Assembly (NCBI GenBank): GCA_948567375.1
Contig: OX419759.1
Coordinates: forward strand, 50,124,593-50,188,592
Reading direction: 5' to 3'
DNA from: Lunularia cruciata
Lineage: Eukaryota > Streptophyta > Marchantiopsida > Lunulariales > Lunulariaceae
DNA: 64,000 bases
The notes below the pieces were generated by a model. The model worked only from the letters and a program-made list of their open reading frames with translations, was not told the origin of the DNA and ran no database searches. This document shows positions 44,850 to 55,740 of the stretch, one piece after another. Position numbers and translations under genes: made by a program. The number at the start of each line of letters is the position of its first letter. Position 1 is the stretch's first letter.

Positions 44850-46388
44850 TTGGATTTCAAATACCAATTAACGTGGAACCAAAATAAGGTTCCACAACTT
44901 CTTGTTGAACTTTTTTCGTGTCAATACTTGAATTGAACTGACAATTGATATTGGAATTGAATAATACACTGATTATCGCCTAATCTTTGTCACGATTTCA
45001 CCGATGAAATCAATGATCGGGCTGTCCATAAATGTTACTAACTGGAACTCATCCATGTAGCAATTTCGACATATGTATCTCAATTTAGTGGAGCATCAAG
45101 CTATACTCGGTTCACTTCTTACAACTTTCCATAAATTCTTTTCGGGATGTAACCAAGCCACCCGTAAATACCCGCCACTTTTGAATCTGAAACCCCAACA
45201 GAGTATTCAACACTTGAAAGTCCTATCATTTAGGAACTCGGTTTCAGCTGAGAAGGCTTACACTTATAGAGTAACTGCTCCTCCGAGGTAGTATGTATGC
45301 AGCTCTACGTGCAGCACCTGAAGTCCATCGATAATTGGTCACAATTTCGTTAGATTCACACATGCTGCGCAATTCGTTTCTTAATGTGAACTTCCTCGCC
45401 AGCAGCTAACCATCAGCATGCGTTTCTCACCTTTGTGTGGCGATGAACAACTGATCGAACCAAAACTGATAATGCAGCAGAATTATGTACAACAGTACCG
45501 ATCGTGCATGGATAACTCGAACTGTACAGTGACAACTCCAGGAGACTGAAGGCAGAAACTAGAATCAGTATCAAACGAACTGAATGCTGTGGAAATGAGC
45601 AGAAGCCATTAAGTGCATCCAGAACCCACTAAGTGCATATGAAACGGAGATGTAATACAAGAAAGAAAGGCGACCGCGTAGGAAAAACGAAGGATGGGAA
45701 GACCCCATCAAGCCGCACAAGCGAGAGACAAAAAAGGTAACATGGGGCTAAGCCCCAATAGAGTCTATGTAATATAAGTATGATATGGAAATATAAGCAT
45801 GATATGTGCAAATGGAAATGAATAAAAACTCCGGAAATGGAGATCCAAGTGAATCTAACAAAACAAATGTAAGTCAAATAAAGAATCCTGTGTGATATCT
45901 AGTTGCAACAAAGTTGACATGAGTTCACTGAATTTATGAACATCAAGTTGCCCAAATGTTGACATGACTCCTGCGATTATTAGATAGACTGTCATGATTT
46001 CTTGAACAGAAACACTACCATTTAATACAATCGAGTCCAGGTCTACCTCAGGACAACCAACGAGCATCTCTCGCGTGAAAGTAGGAACCTGCTAAATTGC
46101 CGCGATGTACCTGTGTTCCGAAACTCCGAAGCAAGTTATCGACCAATCGGAACAGTTATCTCAATTTCAAGTGTGCGCGAAACCGCAAACGTGATCTGGA
46201 TTACAGGTGCTGCAGAAAAGGAAATGCTGTAGAAGTAGAGTAATCCCAACTCTATAAATACATGGAAACTGGCATCTCTAGCAGTGAAAGACAGGATGAA
46301 CATCTCTGAAAGACAAATCAGGCCGCCGTAATTACAGAAAAATAAGTCCAAAGAAGAAAGGAAGATCTCTAGGATAGTCCATATGCAA
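44850..46388. repeat. Block B2, conserved 1.5-kb end
   Basis: About 95% identical to 32,560-34,063. Parallel frames are 45,073-45,291 plus (MYLNLVEHQAIL...VSAEKAYTYRVTAPPR) and 45,855-46,067 minus (MLVGCPEVDLDSIVLNGSVSVQEIMTVYLI). The block abuts the unique, GC-richer DNA carrying the serine-rich ORF on the same minus strand, so it may hold downstream exons or the 3' untranslated part of that gene. Confidence 0.6.
45658..45766 (-). mobile_element. Short retroposon-like insertion, 8-bp target duplication (B2 only)
   Basis: 109 bases between two copies of atgtaata (45,650-45,657 and 45,767-45,774). The same site in copy 1 (about 33,345-33,355, atggaata) is uninterrupted. The insert is the reverse complement of the 33,839-33,923 insert but is longer at its 5' end, where a ggggctaagcccc hairpin lies (about 45,743-45,757). 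Confidence 0.65.
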
Positions 46389-46720
46389 AAGGATGGATCG
46401 GAGGTCGAAATATAGACCTTGTAAAGAGGCACATGGCCAGCGAGTCCGTGAAAAGAAGCGTCAAATAGTGCCACTATTGCTTGCTACAATAGCAAGGACT
46501 GCGGCAGAACCATCTTGAAGTCTGTACTCCCAGACAGCAAATTTCGTTCTCAAGAAGCCCATTGGTCTTGAGGTTCAATTGTCACCAAGGAATTCAAAAC
46601 TTAGCGGCAAATAGTGTCACTACTTTCTCGCTACTATAGCAGCGGGAATTTCGTAATGTCTGTTCTTGTAGACCACAAAATGCTTCATAAAAGAGCCAAT
46701 TCGTCTCGAGGTTTCTTCCT
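46389..46720. repeat. Imperfect tandem duplication of ~148 bp
   Basis: Phrases repeat with drift: gcgtcaaatagtgccacta (about 46,456) and gcggcaaatagtgtcacta (about 46,604), each followed by a similar ctacaatagca / ctactatagca, a gtctgt phrase, a gacca/gacag phrase and a cttgaggtt / ctcgaggtt phrase. It lies between the duplication edge and the serine-rich ORF. On the minus strand it would be an intron or exon just downstream of that ORF. No other gene seen. Confidence 0.6.
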
Positions 46721-46721
46721 C

Positions 46722-47534
46722 TCATTGAAAATGAAACCGTGATGCAAACCCTAATGATTCGGTCCACAAAATATTTGATCGAAAATTTTGGCGCGGTTCG
46801 TTCTCCGTTGGAATTTCGTGAAGGCTGTGGAAAAATTGGTTGGTGGGTGTTGTTGGAAGAGAATGGACATAATCGCACTTCAAATTTCCGCCCTCGTCGT
46901 CACTATGATGAGGTTTCTGTTGTTTATCGCCCTCCATTTGGACCTGTGAAGGAGTTTGTGGGCAAATGTGCAACGTTTGATTATTGCTGCTGCTGTCGAG
47001 ATGGACGGATGAAGAATTAAGTTCGGAATTTGACGATAAAATCGGGCGCGAAGAGGCAAATTGGCAACTATGAGGATTTTCGAGATCTGCCAGAGGGCCA
47101 GAGAAGTGCTCTGGTTTTGGCGTCAGATGCTCGGTACTACTACATGCTCTATCTTTTCCTCGTGAGGATTTTGACTGTTGACTGCTAGATGTTGCGTAGT
47201 TGTAAATTGCCGAGCTGGATTTGTCAGCTCTCAGACGCGTCATGATTCTCCTGTCGCTAAAAGTTGAGCTCAAGTACCAGGACAGCGAGGTTTTGTGTGA
47301 CTGAAGTACTAAAATGGCCTCGATGGAAAGACGTGTCCTCACTCTGAGAAGCTTTTGATTGTACGTGGAGCTCCAATTGCAATCCGAGCGTAATTTCTGC
47401 TTTGATTCTGCAGCTCGCGGAATTGGAATCGAAAGTACAGAATACTCTATTGAAACACCTAGTAATGTTCTTGACCACGGTATTGTGGTGCTTAGTTTGA
47501 AAGGCCTTTTACGTTCAGGCTTCCACCAACGCAT
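46722..47534 (-). CDS. Hypothetical serine-rich protein (270 codons), probable first exon of a host gene
   Basis: This is the longest open frame in the unique part of the window. The product is serine-rich and low in known motifs: MRWWKPERKRPF at the start, then SSSAIYNYATSSSQQSKSSRGKDR, SSNSELNSSSVHLDSSSN and an acidic SDDEGG near residue 215. That composition fits a disordered, possibly nuclear plant protein. No domain, signal peptide or membrane segment recognised. A later in-frame Met (MTRLRADKSSS) could be the true start. Possible GT donors lie near the end (about 46,750-46,760), so the frame may continue by splicing. Plus-strand frames over the same bases look like shadows. The duplication edge at 46,388 lies just downstream, and copy 1 lacks this ORF. 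Confidence 0.4.
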   Translation of the reverse strand: MRWWKPERKRPFKLSTTIPWSRTLLGVSIEYSVLSIPIPRAAESKQKLRSDCNWSSTYNQKLLRVRTRLSIEAILVLQSHKTSLSWYLSSTFSDRRIMTRLRADKSSSAIYNYATSSSQQSKSSRGKDRACSSTEHLTPKPEHFSGPLADLENPHSCQFASSRPILSSNSELNSSSVHLDSSSNNQTLHICPQTPSQVQMEGDKQQKPHHSDDEGGNLKCDYVHSLPTTPTNQFFHSLHEIPTENEPRQNFRSNILWTESLGFASRFHFQ

Positions 47535-47649
47535 GATCGAAACTCTTCCTTTACGTCAAAGACCATCAGAAAATGATTATACTTCACGGGAGATTGGCGA
47601 TTTTCGATCTGGAAGGATAAGAAAAAGTAATCGCAGAGAGAGGGGAGGT

Positions 47650-47680
<31 letters not shown>

Positions 47681-47689
47681 CGGGGGGGG
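47650..47689 (+). repeat. Poly-G run (31 G, a C, 8 G)
   Basis: An extreme homopolymer just upstream of the serine-rich ORF on the other strand. It could form G-quadruplexes, but run length is unreliable in sequencing, and part may be an assembly fault. It makes a false poly-Gly frame. Confidence 0.95.
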
Positions 47690-47699
47690 TCCAAGGCTT

Positions 47700-50600
47700 T
47701 GGGAGTTGGGTGATATTTACAAGTCAATCAATTTTGGTGCTAGTATTATTTTAAGCTCAACTCACTTTGTTGGATCCCTTGTAAGTTTTTTTGGTTGTGA
47801 CTTTGCGGGACTTGGGTTCTTTTCGCTTTAGACTGTGGAATTCTTAGGCAAAACGCGTTATTGGTTCCTTTAGATATCGGTAGCGGCCATGATGTCAGCC
47901 TTTGAAGGTATCCCGATCCTTTCCATCACTCGGTATGCCTCCTATACCAGTATGCATTGATTCAAAGATAGCACGCACGTCAAAGTGATCAAATAGGAAC
48001 TGCAACAGGGCCCAGGTTGAGACCTGGGCCCTCTTCCTAGGATGTGTATCTATCTTATCCACAAGCGATCTTTGCTGAATTTGACCACCTCCGTTGTCAA
48101 CTTTTCACTTGTGGGGTATGAACCTAGGGAAACTTAGTAACCTCTTGTTGTCCATGCTACTCTATCACGTCTATTAGCGAACTAATCTTCTTCAAAATAG
48201 TTTTCATCTTTATTTTCGTAGGGACATATCGTTGAGACTGACAGGTCGATTGAATTATCTTAATGCATCTGGTCCAGGAGGGGAGTTGACATCTAAACGG
48301 AGGTTGATTAGGTGAATCTTATATCGTAGACCTGGGAATCTTAACCTCAGATTCTTTTAACAATGATGCTTTTGGTGTTCTGTCCTATCTCTAACACTAA
48401 TAAACGAGTGGCTATTTTTTTATTTGTGTTCTGCCGTGCTTGAGACTAGCTGGTTTCGATATCCAACCTTGTAGGTATGAGGGGGAAGATCTAGGAATTT
48501 TGATGATACAAATTTAACACTTAACCCTTTCGGTTGTACACTCTTTATGTGCTCACTGGGACGAAGAATGAGTCTCCGCTTTAAGCTTTTGGAGATCCTG
48601 GGAGTGCCACCACGATGCTGTGACTCACGATCTTTCCGTTTACCGACTGCAGACACAAATAGTGCATCCAGTTTGAACTAGGTTGGTGCATCCCAGGAGA
48701 TTTGGGTATTTTAAGGGACGTTGTACGAGCAGGAAGGTCGAAGAATAAGTGGGTATTCGCCTAGGTTTTGCAGGAAAATCTTCATATGTGAAGTAGTGTA
48801 ACTAATAGACAATTTTTGTGGAGATTTTTCCTCGTTCTCAACACAAGCTGGACTTGTATGTGTTTCAAGTCATAACCTTCTGGGCCACAGGCCGCGCTCG
48901 CTGGATGGATGGTGGCAGAAGCAGGGCTTGAGAGCAGAAAGAGCACAATGCTGCTCTAGAGAAAGAAGGGAAGTGTTTCATTCATTTAAATGCCTAACTT
49001 TCAGATGTTTTTACTACACCATACGAGAGATAAGAGTATGGGAATTCATTGTCAGGCATCTGAACGCAGGGAACAACTCCACTGCAATTAACTTTGTAAT
49101 CTGAGACCAGACACTACACAATTAAGATCAAAGCATTACATCCCCTTGCCTCAAGTTTTACTGCTCAGAGGATTATATTAGTAGCTGTTGATGATAATCT
49201 GTTTTCCCACATCAAGGGATAACCAACTGTCTCTCGACTCTGGCTTGCAATTGCACTTCTTTTCGCTTACTTCCAAGGTAAGTTCATTACTTAGTGGGAT
49301 ATCTTCATACGGACACATGAATCTTTTGAAACTTGAACTTGGAGTTCACCTCTCAGTCTCGCTACTTGTCCTCTTTGACCTGTCTATTCATGAGAACCTT
49401 CTGATGAAGATCCTAGGGAGAGAATATAGTGTCTGTGATCTGATTTCTTCCGCTGAAATACTAGCTTTTATTGAAAGCGCATTCAAAAACAAGTGTAGTT
49501 GAGTGCCGCTGTTGTCAGTCATTCGTGGATGAATATCTTGGACCACAGTCAAGTTTGATATCTCTTCTGTATCTTCTTTATTCTTGTTGCATGATCTGCA
49601 AAACATTAGACTCACAGAACTTACCGGTAAAGATTAGCTTTCAACTGATGTGACAGCTAATTTTTACCATAGGGTGTATATCTGCTGACACTGATCAAAA
49701 TTAGTCTGTAGCCAGGAGCATAGGTGTCAACCATTGCATACAGTCGTGGTGATCGATTACGTATATTTTCACCAGCTTATGAGCCAACTAGACGGACTGC
49801 CTAGCATTTAGCGTATCCAGATTTCTTGCAACTCTGTACTTATTGATCAGAACTGAGATCCAATGCATCGTCATCCTCTCTATGGAGTAGCCAGATACTT
49901 ACGGTGTCCTGAGATTCAACCTGCTTTCTCCAGATTGGTAAGCCCGTTCTGGTGAAATAATGGCGGACTTCTTCAAGGAAAAATCATTCAAACTGCAGGA
50001 AGCTTTACCTCGGTTGTCCTATTAACGGGTTCACTTCTTAGAGGACGTAAGCATATATTTGTAACGATACAGGTAACGTCTGTTTCAGCTCCTTCAGTGG
50101 AACGCCTGAAATTGCATAGTCAAGTACCTTGAGTTCCGTTGTCATAGTGCTGCTTAAGTTCGTTCTAGGAGAGAGGATTTGTCCTGGACGCTGGCTGCTG
50201 ACACTGTGCACGTATTCATATGAGATGCTTACACTTTTACAGATCACAATCTCCCTGTGCCATGTCCATTTACGCGCTTACACTGCCCATCTTTTGTGAG
50301 GTCGAGCATTTTAGAAAGTAATGTTTCTCATGCAATCCTCATCACGTGGTAGCTTTCAGTATCTCGTGGGTGGAGTCCCTTGGATGGTCTTGAAATGAAC
50401 TTAGATATTTCAATACGAAATATTGTCACGTCTGTGGATATAAAGCCAAGAGACGCGTAGTCCTTCGACTACCTAAGAGCTAGTCCCCCCTCCCCTGCAA
50501 CCTCCTAGAGTTCTTACCTTTTATGTGGGTGCTGTGAATAGAATTTCAACTGCCCACCATGTCTCCAGGATTGTATCTGATTGCAATCTCCTGCTCTTCC

Positions 50601-51480
50601 TACTCAGTCCTCCCCTCACATATTTTAAAACTGCATCTTGAACTGTAGACGTCTGAACAGCTTTTCTCTTGGGAAACTGAAGGCGTGAAGGCTTGGTTTG
50701 TCTGATTCTTATGGGCTTGTGCACGATCTAATCCTGATCTTTGGAGTTGTTTACGCGCCTCTCGTGAACTATTCAGTGTTACTGCAGGTTTACTACCTCT
50801 TCTAAATGTTGGGTAATCAGTTGGCACCATCGTAGTTACAATTGATTGCAGGATGGATGCTCTTTCGAGTAGTTGCGCAGTCTTTTTGTTTCTTATCTCA
50901 CAGTTGATCTTTTCTGCGGTCTTCTGATCGAGGCAGACAATGATATCTCGGCTCCTTGGTAGTGTATTTTCAATATATTGAGGGATGGTATCTATTAAGG
51001 TAGTTAGATAAAATAAGTTGAAATCATCTTACACATTAATTCACCAAGGACTATGAACTAATGAGAAGAGCCGCTTTCTGTGTGTTGTCCAGCGAGCTTC
51101 TCTCGTAGGGTTAACTTCTGTGCATTGCAATCAAACTGATGATAACTTGCGTGATTGTAAACTTCTAACAACGGGCCGTGGTAGTCATTGTATTCTCCAC
51201 AACTAACAAGCTTTAGGAGGGGAGCTGATAGGCAAGATCGTGATCTTATGGGTCACTCTGGCGCAATTTCCGCTGGAATATCTGGTCAGCTTCATACATT
51301 TTAATACACTGACGTGCATCATGCAATCTCTTAGGCGAAGGGGTTTCATTCTAGATTGCTGCGTTTTGGACGAAGGACTCCCAAGTTGTTTTGGAGTCCT
51401 CTCCTTGATAATTTGCGGGCAGTTCTTTTACAACGTGTAGACGGGGTATCGAACTTGTTTAGAGACTTCTAGGGCATGGC
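47700..51480. other. GC-balanced stretch without a confident gene
   Basis: Base composition resembles host gene space rather than the AT-rich repeats. The open frames (for example 48,420-48,656 minus, 49,188-49,502 plus, 50,521-50,830 minus) are short, overlap each other and match nothing I know. It may hold introns, untranslated exons or a non-coding RNA gene. A small perfect hairpin lies at 48,007-48,032. Confidence 0.5.
48007..48032. other. Perfect hairpin, 11-bp GC-rich stem, 4-base loop
   Basis: The arms agggcccaggt and acctgggccct enclose tgag. Its meaning is unknown. It could be a chance inverted repeat or an RNA stem. Confidence 0.8.
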
Positions 51481-51485
51481 TCAAG

Positions 51486-51543
51486 TATGGACTATCCTTT
51501 ACGCGTCGCTCTCATGAGAGCGACGCGTAAAGGATAGTCCATA
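51486..51543. other. 58-bp perfect palindrome without spacer
   Basis: Left arm 51,486-51,514 begins TATGGACTATCC and contains acgcgtcgctctcatg. The right arm 51,515-51,543 is its exact reverse complement, so the centre is catg at 51,513-51,516. All 29 pairs match, and the next flanking bases do not. Spacer-free perfect palindromes are unstable in cells, so it is either very young, a fold-back assembly artefact, or maintained. Confidence 0.92.
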
Positions 51544-54480
51544 GGATGAAGGGCACCAACACCAACTATATGAGATTATCCTGCCGATGTCAGTCCTATT
51601 ATGAGTACCTAGTCAACATATATACGGAGATTCGTATGTGGATTGATGCCATACAAGGTTTGGATTTAAGGCCTACATACTGAACTGAGAAAAGTTTCCT
51701 CCTGTAACATGCAGCACCTTTTGCTTCCACTGATTTCCCGAGCAGAGGTTGACCACAATTCAGCTTGTCGAAGAAGCGCACTTTCACGACATGGATCTCG
51801 CGCGGGCGGAGAATAAATATCTTTTTTTCCGTGGGGGCTATTTATCGAGTTTAGGGTCTAAGCGTTTATTGAATAACCTTGTTTGTGGACCATCAGAAGT
51901 TTCTTCTTTCTTTTGTAGGCCTCTCGAAGTTTTGAAGAGATAAAATCACGCTTGATTAAAAACCACAAAGTGAAGTACTTGATGGACAACTCACGGTCCT
52001 CTCCTGCAACCTCTACCCTCAAGACCTGGACTCATCATGTTCGCTTGTACACTTCAGAAAAGCTACCTATCGTCATAACTGCTAGATTCCAAACTAAAAG
52101 GATATATTCCCATGGGCTGGAGCGAGTGAAAGTAAGTGCACGAAATGCTTCTTGTCGGCTTAGACCATGTAATTCTCCGCCATCTGCTTACTGAAGGGAA
52201 GGAAGTGGCAGGAAGGTGAGAGGTCACGGTCCTATTGAGTGAGATAGTCTCCTGTTCATGACATTTACCACAAAGACTACCACCGCTTGCCTTTTGCCGG
52301 GCCCCATACCAGACCCCTTTCATCACGAGGATAGTTCTTCAAGGCTGCGAGGGAAGTTGTTGATATTATCTGCTTGCATGTCACCCAACGTTCTTATTAT
52401 TTGTAAAGAGAAATTAAGTTATAGCTTGCAGGTATTTTCATCTTTCGTTTCAGCTTCGAGACCACGTAGACTTCCAACTTTGTTGCGATTTAAGTCCTAG
52501 ACTACGTAGAGTTACAATCTTGTCTGAGTTTTAGTCCTCGATATATGACGCCTTTGATAGATGGGGCTTTCACCTGAGTCGATCGATTTTTAACTAGAAG
52601 ATCTACTTGCAGGATGGAAGACGTTTCCAAGAGCTGAGAAACCGGCATTAATCAGACCCCACCTGCCTCAACATCCTGTTGTGCGCAAGGGTGTCCAAAG
52701 TACTAAATGTGACAGTTCGTATCAAACATGTAAGCTTTTTGGGTGGTGGAGTGATATGTTTATGGGTAGAAAGTTCAGTTGTTGGCAGTCGAAGTCCAGA
52801 TAACTGCGTTTAGCGGTGACAACAGCTATGTATGAAGTTCACGGATATGGAAAAGTTGCTGGAACCGCCATGTACAGCTACCTTTACTGCACGATGATCG
52901 CCGAAGAGGCAGAAGTGTTACTGAGAGCTCTTCTCTTCTAAGACGTTTGTTCTCTGAACCTTTTAACATGATACTGTATCCAATACGAATCATTGCAGAC
53001 GGGTCTGTTGATTGCACGCCTATGACCTCTTACCTGTCAGCTTCAATTGCAACAGCGCTGTACACTCAGCAGTAGCAAGTGGAGGTCTATTTCCGTGAGG
53101 AAATGTACAAGAAGAAATGAGAGAAAGTCAAGCCTGAAGAAGAAAAGTCAGTTTACTCTCTCCCTCGGAAAATTAGAGAGTGCATATCAAGTGCTTGCAG
53201 CGATGACCGAGTTCTGAACCCCGATCCCCATTCTCAATACATCTGCCGCTCCATACGCTTTTTGTGTTTTATCCATCTATTTCTGTCTACTCTCCCCCGG
53301 GAAATTGACTCTGACCATCAGTTCCTGCAAAGAATGACTGAGTTTCTAGACGACAACCATGCACATCCCTAATCTCCAAAACAGCTGTTGTCAATACACA
53401 TTGTGAGAAGCAATACTTTCGTGGCGGACGATAAAGTTTAGTCTTCTCAGAAAATTGAGACTGGCCATCAGATTCCAGCAGCGAATGGTTGATTATCCCC
53501 AAGAACATCTTGTCCCGCATTTGTGAGCCGAATTGTTCTTCCGGTTGAACTATCACTATAAATGCTAAACTATCAGTTTAACAGCCAATGTTGGTGGTAA
53601 AAACATCCCAATGTTGCTGTTGGTGTTGTGGTGATGGTGGTGGAACGATCCTATCTCGCACTAAACTCATCTACAGTTGGCACTTACAGTAGTTGTCTCT
53701 AGCAGAAACGACCGAGGAGGTGCTTCTTTTACAAATTAAGCTTCAGAAGAAAGTACGTCCGAAAATGGGACCGTGCACCTTGTCAACTGCCTGGAAAAAT
53801 TTAGTATCCAAATTTCAAACAACAATCATCATGCCAGCTTAAAAGCAGCCGCAGAGCTACGGCACAGGACACCGGAATGTGGATAGTAAAGCAACCTCGT
53901 GGGCTGACCAGGAACCGAAATCTATATAGGGAAAAAGGAGAGTGCAATACACGAACCTTTTTTTAGAATCTTCACTAACATGCGATCATCATCATCATTG
54001 ACTAAAGATACTGCCAAATGACACAATGGGTTGAGTTCGTGCGAGCGAGAGAGTACATGGCAAGGTCCTTACTGTAGAATGCAGCAGGAAATTTGTCCCC
54101 GTCCGCGACTTCAACAAGAAAGATCTTGCAAGTTGAGCTTAATTCTAATGGTGGACTAGGTAGCGATTCACCATCAGCAATCATAATAATAATACAGTGG
54201 CAAGTACTTTCAAATTTATATGCATCTATAATATTTATAGATGCACTTTGGATAACAACTTACTTACTTCTAGTCAACCATTTTGCTGTCTGTAAAAACT
54301 TGTTTTGTTTCACATCAGATCTGGAGGTTTACTGTGGATCATTCCCCTCCTCTCCCCAGCAGACCTGGAGTATATTCAGGTTGAAGGAAATAGGGATCTC
54401 TTGGCTTTTAGGCTTGTCATCCACATAAGGGAGAAACAAAGGAAGAAGGCCTAGGAAAGTGGACGTCTCCCTACAAAGCT
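51544..54480. other. GC-balanced stretch without a confident gene
   Basis: Short overlapping frames only (for example 51,952-52,194 plus and 52,063-52,326 minus on the same bases), none recognised. It contains the three-fold degenerate repeat at 53,157-53,510. Likely introns or intergenic host DNA. Confidence 0.5.
53157..53510. repeat. Degenerate three-fold repeat, spacing ~135-150 bp
   Basis: Three related phrases occur at about 53,157-53,220 (ctctccctcggaaaattaga), 53,290-53,350 (ctctcccccgggaaattgac) and 53,444-53,505 (cttctcagaaaattgagact). Each is followed by an atca..g..cctgca/ccagca phrase and a gaatg/gatgac phrase. The units have drifted strongly, so this is an old local amplification. 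No coding frame is kept. Confidence 0.6.
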
Positions 54481-55740
54481 CAGTTTGCAGAATAGAATTA
54501 TTTTTATGTGATTTTTGTGATTATCCCAAATTTAGTTAGTTACAATAAATATGCAAACCTCACGCTTTGTTTATTATAAGGCTCACTTTTCTTGTTTTAT
54601 CTAAGTCTATACGGGTTACACGAGTTTGAAGAAGAGATATTTACGCAATTTCTTTGATGCATCTCTATGTCACATGTCTTAACTATGGTTTTAACTTCTA
54701 CACGGGGATTGTTGAAGATATCAGCGCAAGCTTGAATCCAAATTGGATGTCATTTCCGAACAAATTTAAACTTGGTCTATCACTCGTCCTGGTAGTATAC
54801 TATGAAGGAATACCACATTTCACTACGGTTTTAGTATTTACCAAGTTCTCCCTTACCTTATGTTTTAGCCGCTTGCTTTCTTGTCCATTTTTTCTTTATC
54901 CCTCGTGATGATAAAAAAAAAAAACCTCCCTGCTACTTGTGTTGATCCTTTTGTAGCTGAATGCATGGATTTGTAAATCCATGCATTTTTTCCTCTATGG
55001 AAACAGCATTTGTCAAAATTTACATAACAAAATTTTCAGTATTCTTCAATTTCTGTTATTCAGCTTGGCTAAATTCAAAAGCAAGATTCATAAAGTCACA
55101 TAATATAATATATCAATATTTTTTAATCTCATAAGTTACTAAGTTATCAGATCTGAAACTTTTGATATGTTGTGCATAAGTCCATAACAAAGATATTTAT
55201 GTTTTTGTAAAATAGTTCTTTTTGTAATGAAAATTGTATAATAGCACCTTAGATGAAACCTGAATGTTATATTGAGTTCCTAGATATCCCTTCTGGATCC
55301 ATAAACAATATTTCTAAATACTTTTTCATATTTGAACTTGATATCTTATTACTACCTTAACAAGAGAGTTATCAAATTGATTTGGAATTTGATTCACTTT
55401 TTTTTATATTTTAATTAAATTTTTGTTTCTATTTCCAAATTAAAATATTTCGAAACTCGCAGTTTTTTGAAAAACTCATGTATTATTTGTTTTTATGTTG
55501 GTTACAAAAATATGGGAATTTTTATTTTTAAATTAAATTAAATTAAATTAAACATTTTAAATCAATATTTTATACAATTAATAGTAAAATGCATATTCTT
55601 TGACTTTTACTTTGTCTTCCTTGAATCTAAAACTTCTCCATTGATCAAATTGAGTTCTAAATCATGAATAATATATAAGTTTTACCTTTGTATCATTTCA
55701 AGTTTCCAAACATTAGAACCTAATCTGAAACTACAAATTT
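54480..55740. other. AT-rich stretch without a recognisable gene; start of the AT-rich island
   Basis: Composition drops sharply to AT-rich near 54,480. No gene seen. A perfect 13-bp-stem hairpin with a two-base loop (aatgcatggattt ... aaatccatgcatt) is at 54,960-54,987, and a short (aatta)n run at about 55,530-55,552. Confidence 0.5.

Larger units (their letters stand above)
34064..46388 (+). repeat. Tandem duplication, copy 2 (A2 - middle - B2)
   Basis: This is the second direct copy of the unit. It keeps the middle segment (40,220-41,700) lost from copy 1 and has its own insertions: a solo LTR (36,683-37,262) and short retroposon-like pieces (45,658-45,766, and probably 39,976-40,018). 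Its right edge is near 46,388, where similarity to copy 1 ends at a gcaa shared with 34,060-34,063. Confidence 0.85.

Noticed and set aside
18500-46388. The whole A-middle-B unit as a single giant transposon
   Set aside because: No terminal inverted repeats or target duplication were found at its edges, and block A alone occurs elsewhere (A3). A tandem segmental duplication explains the layout more simply.
46739-47020. 93-codon plus-strand frame
   Set aside because: It is a shadow of the minus-strand serine-rich ORF. The minus frame is far longer and has more protein-like, if low-complexity, composition.
47359-47754. 131-codon plus-strand frame ending in poly-Gly
   Set aside because: It is antisense to the better serine-rich ORF and depends on the poly-G run.
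51486-51543. Palindrome as a microRNA precursor
   Set aside because: A perfect stem with no loop and no mismatches is unlike plant pre-miRNAs. It is kept as a finding with artefact as a main explanation.
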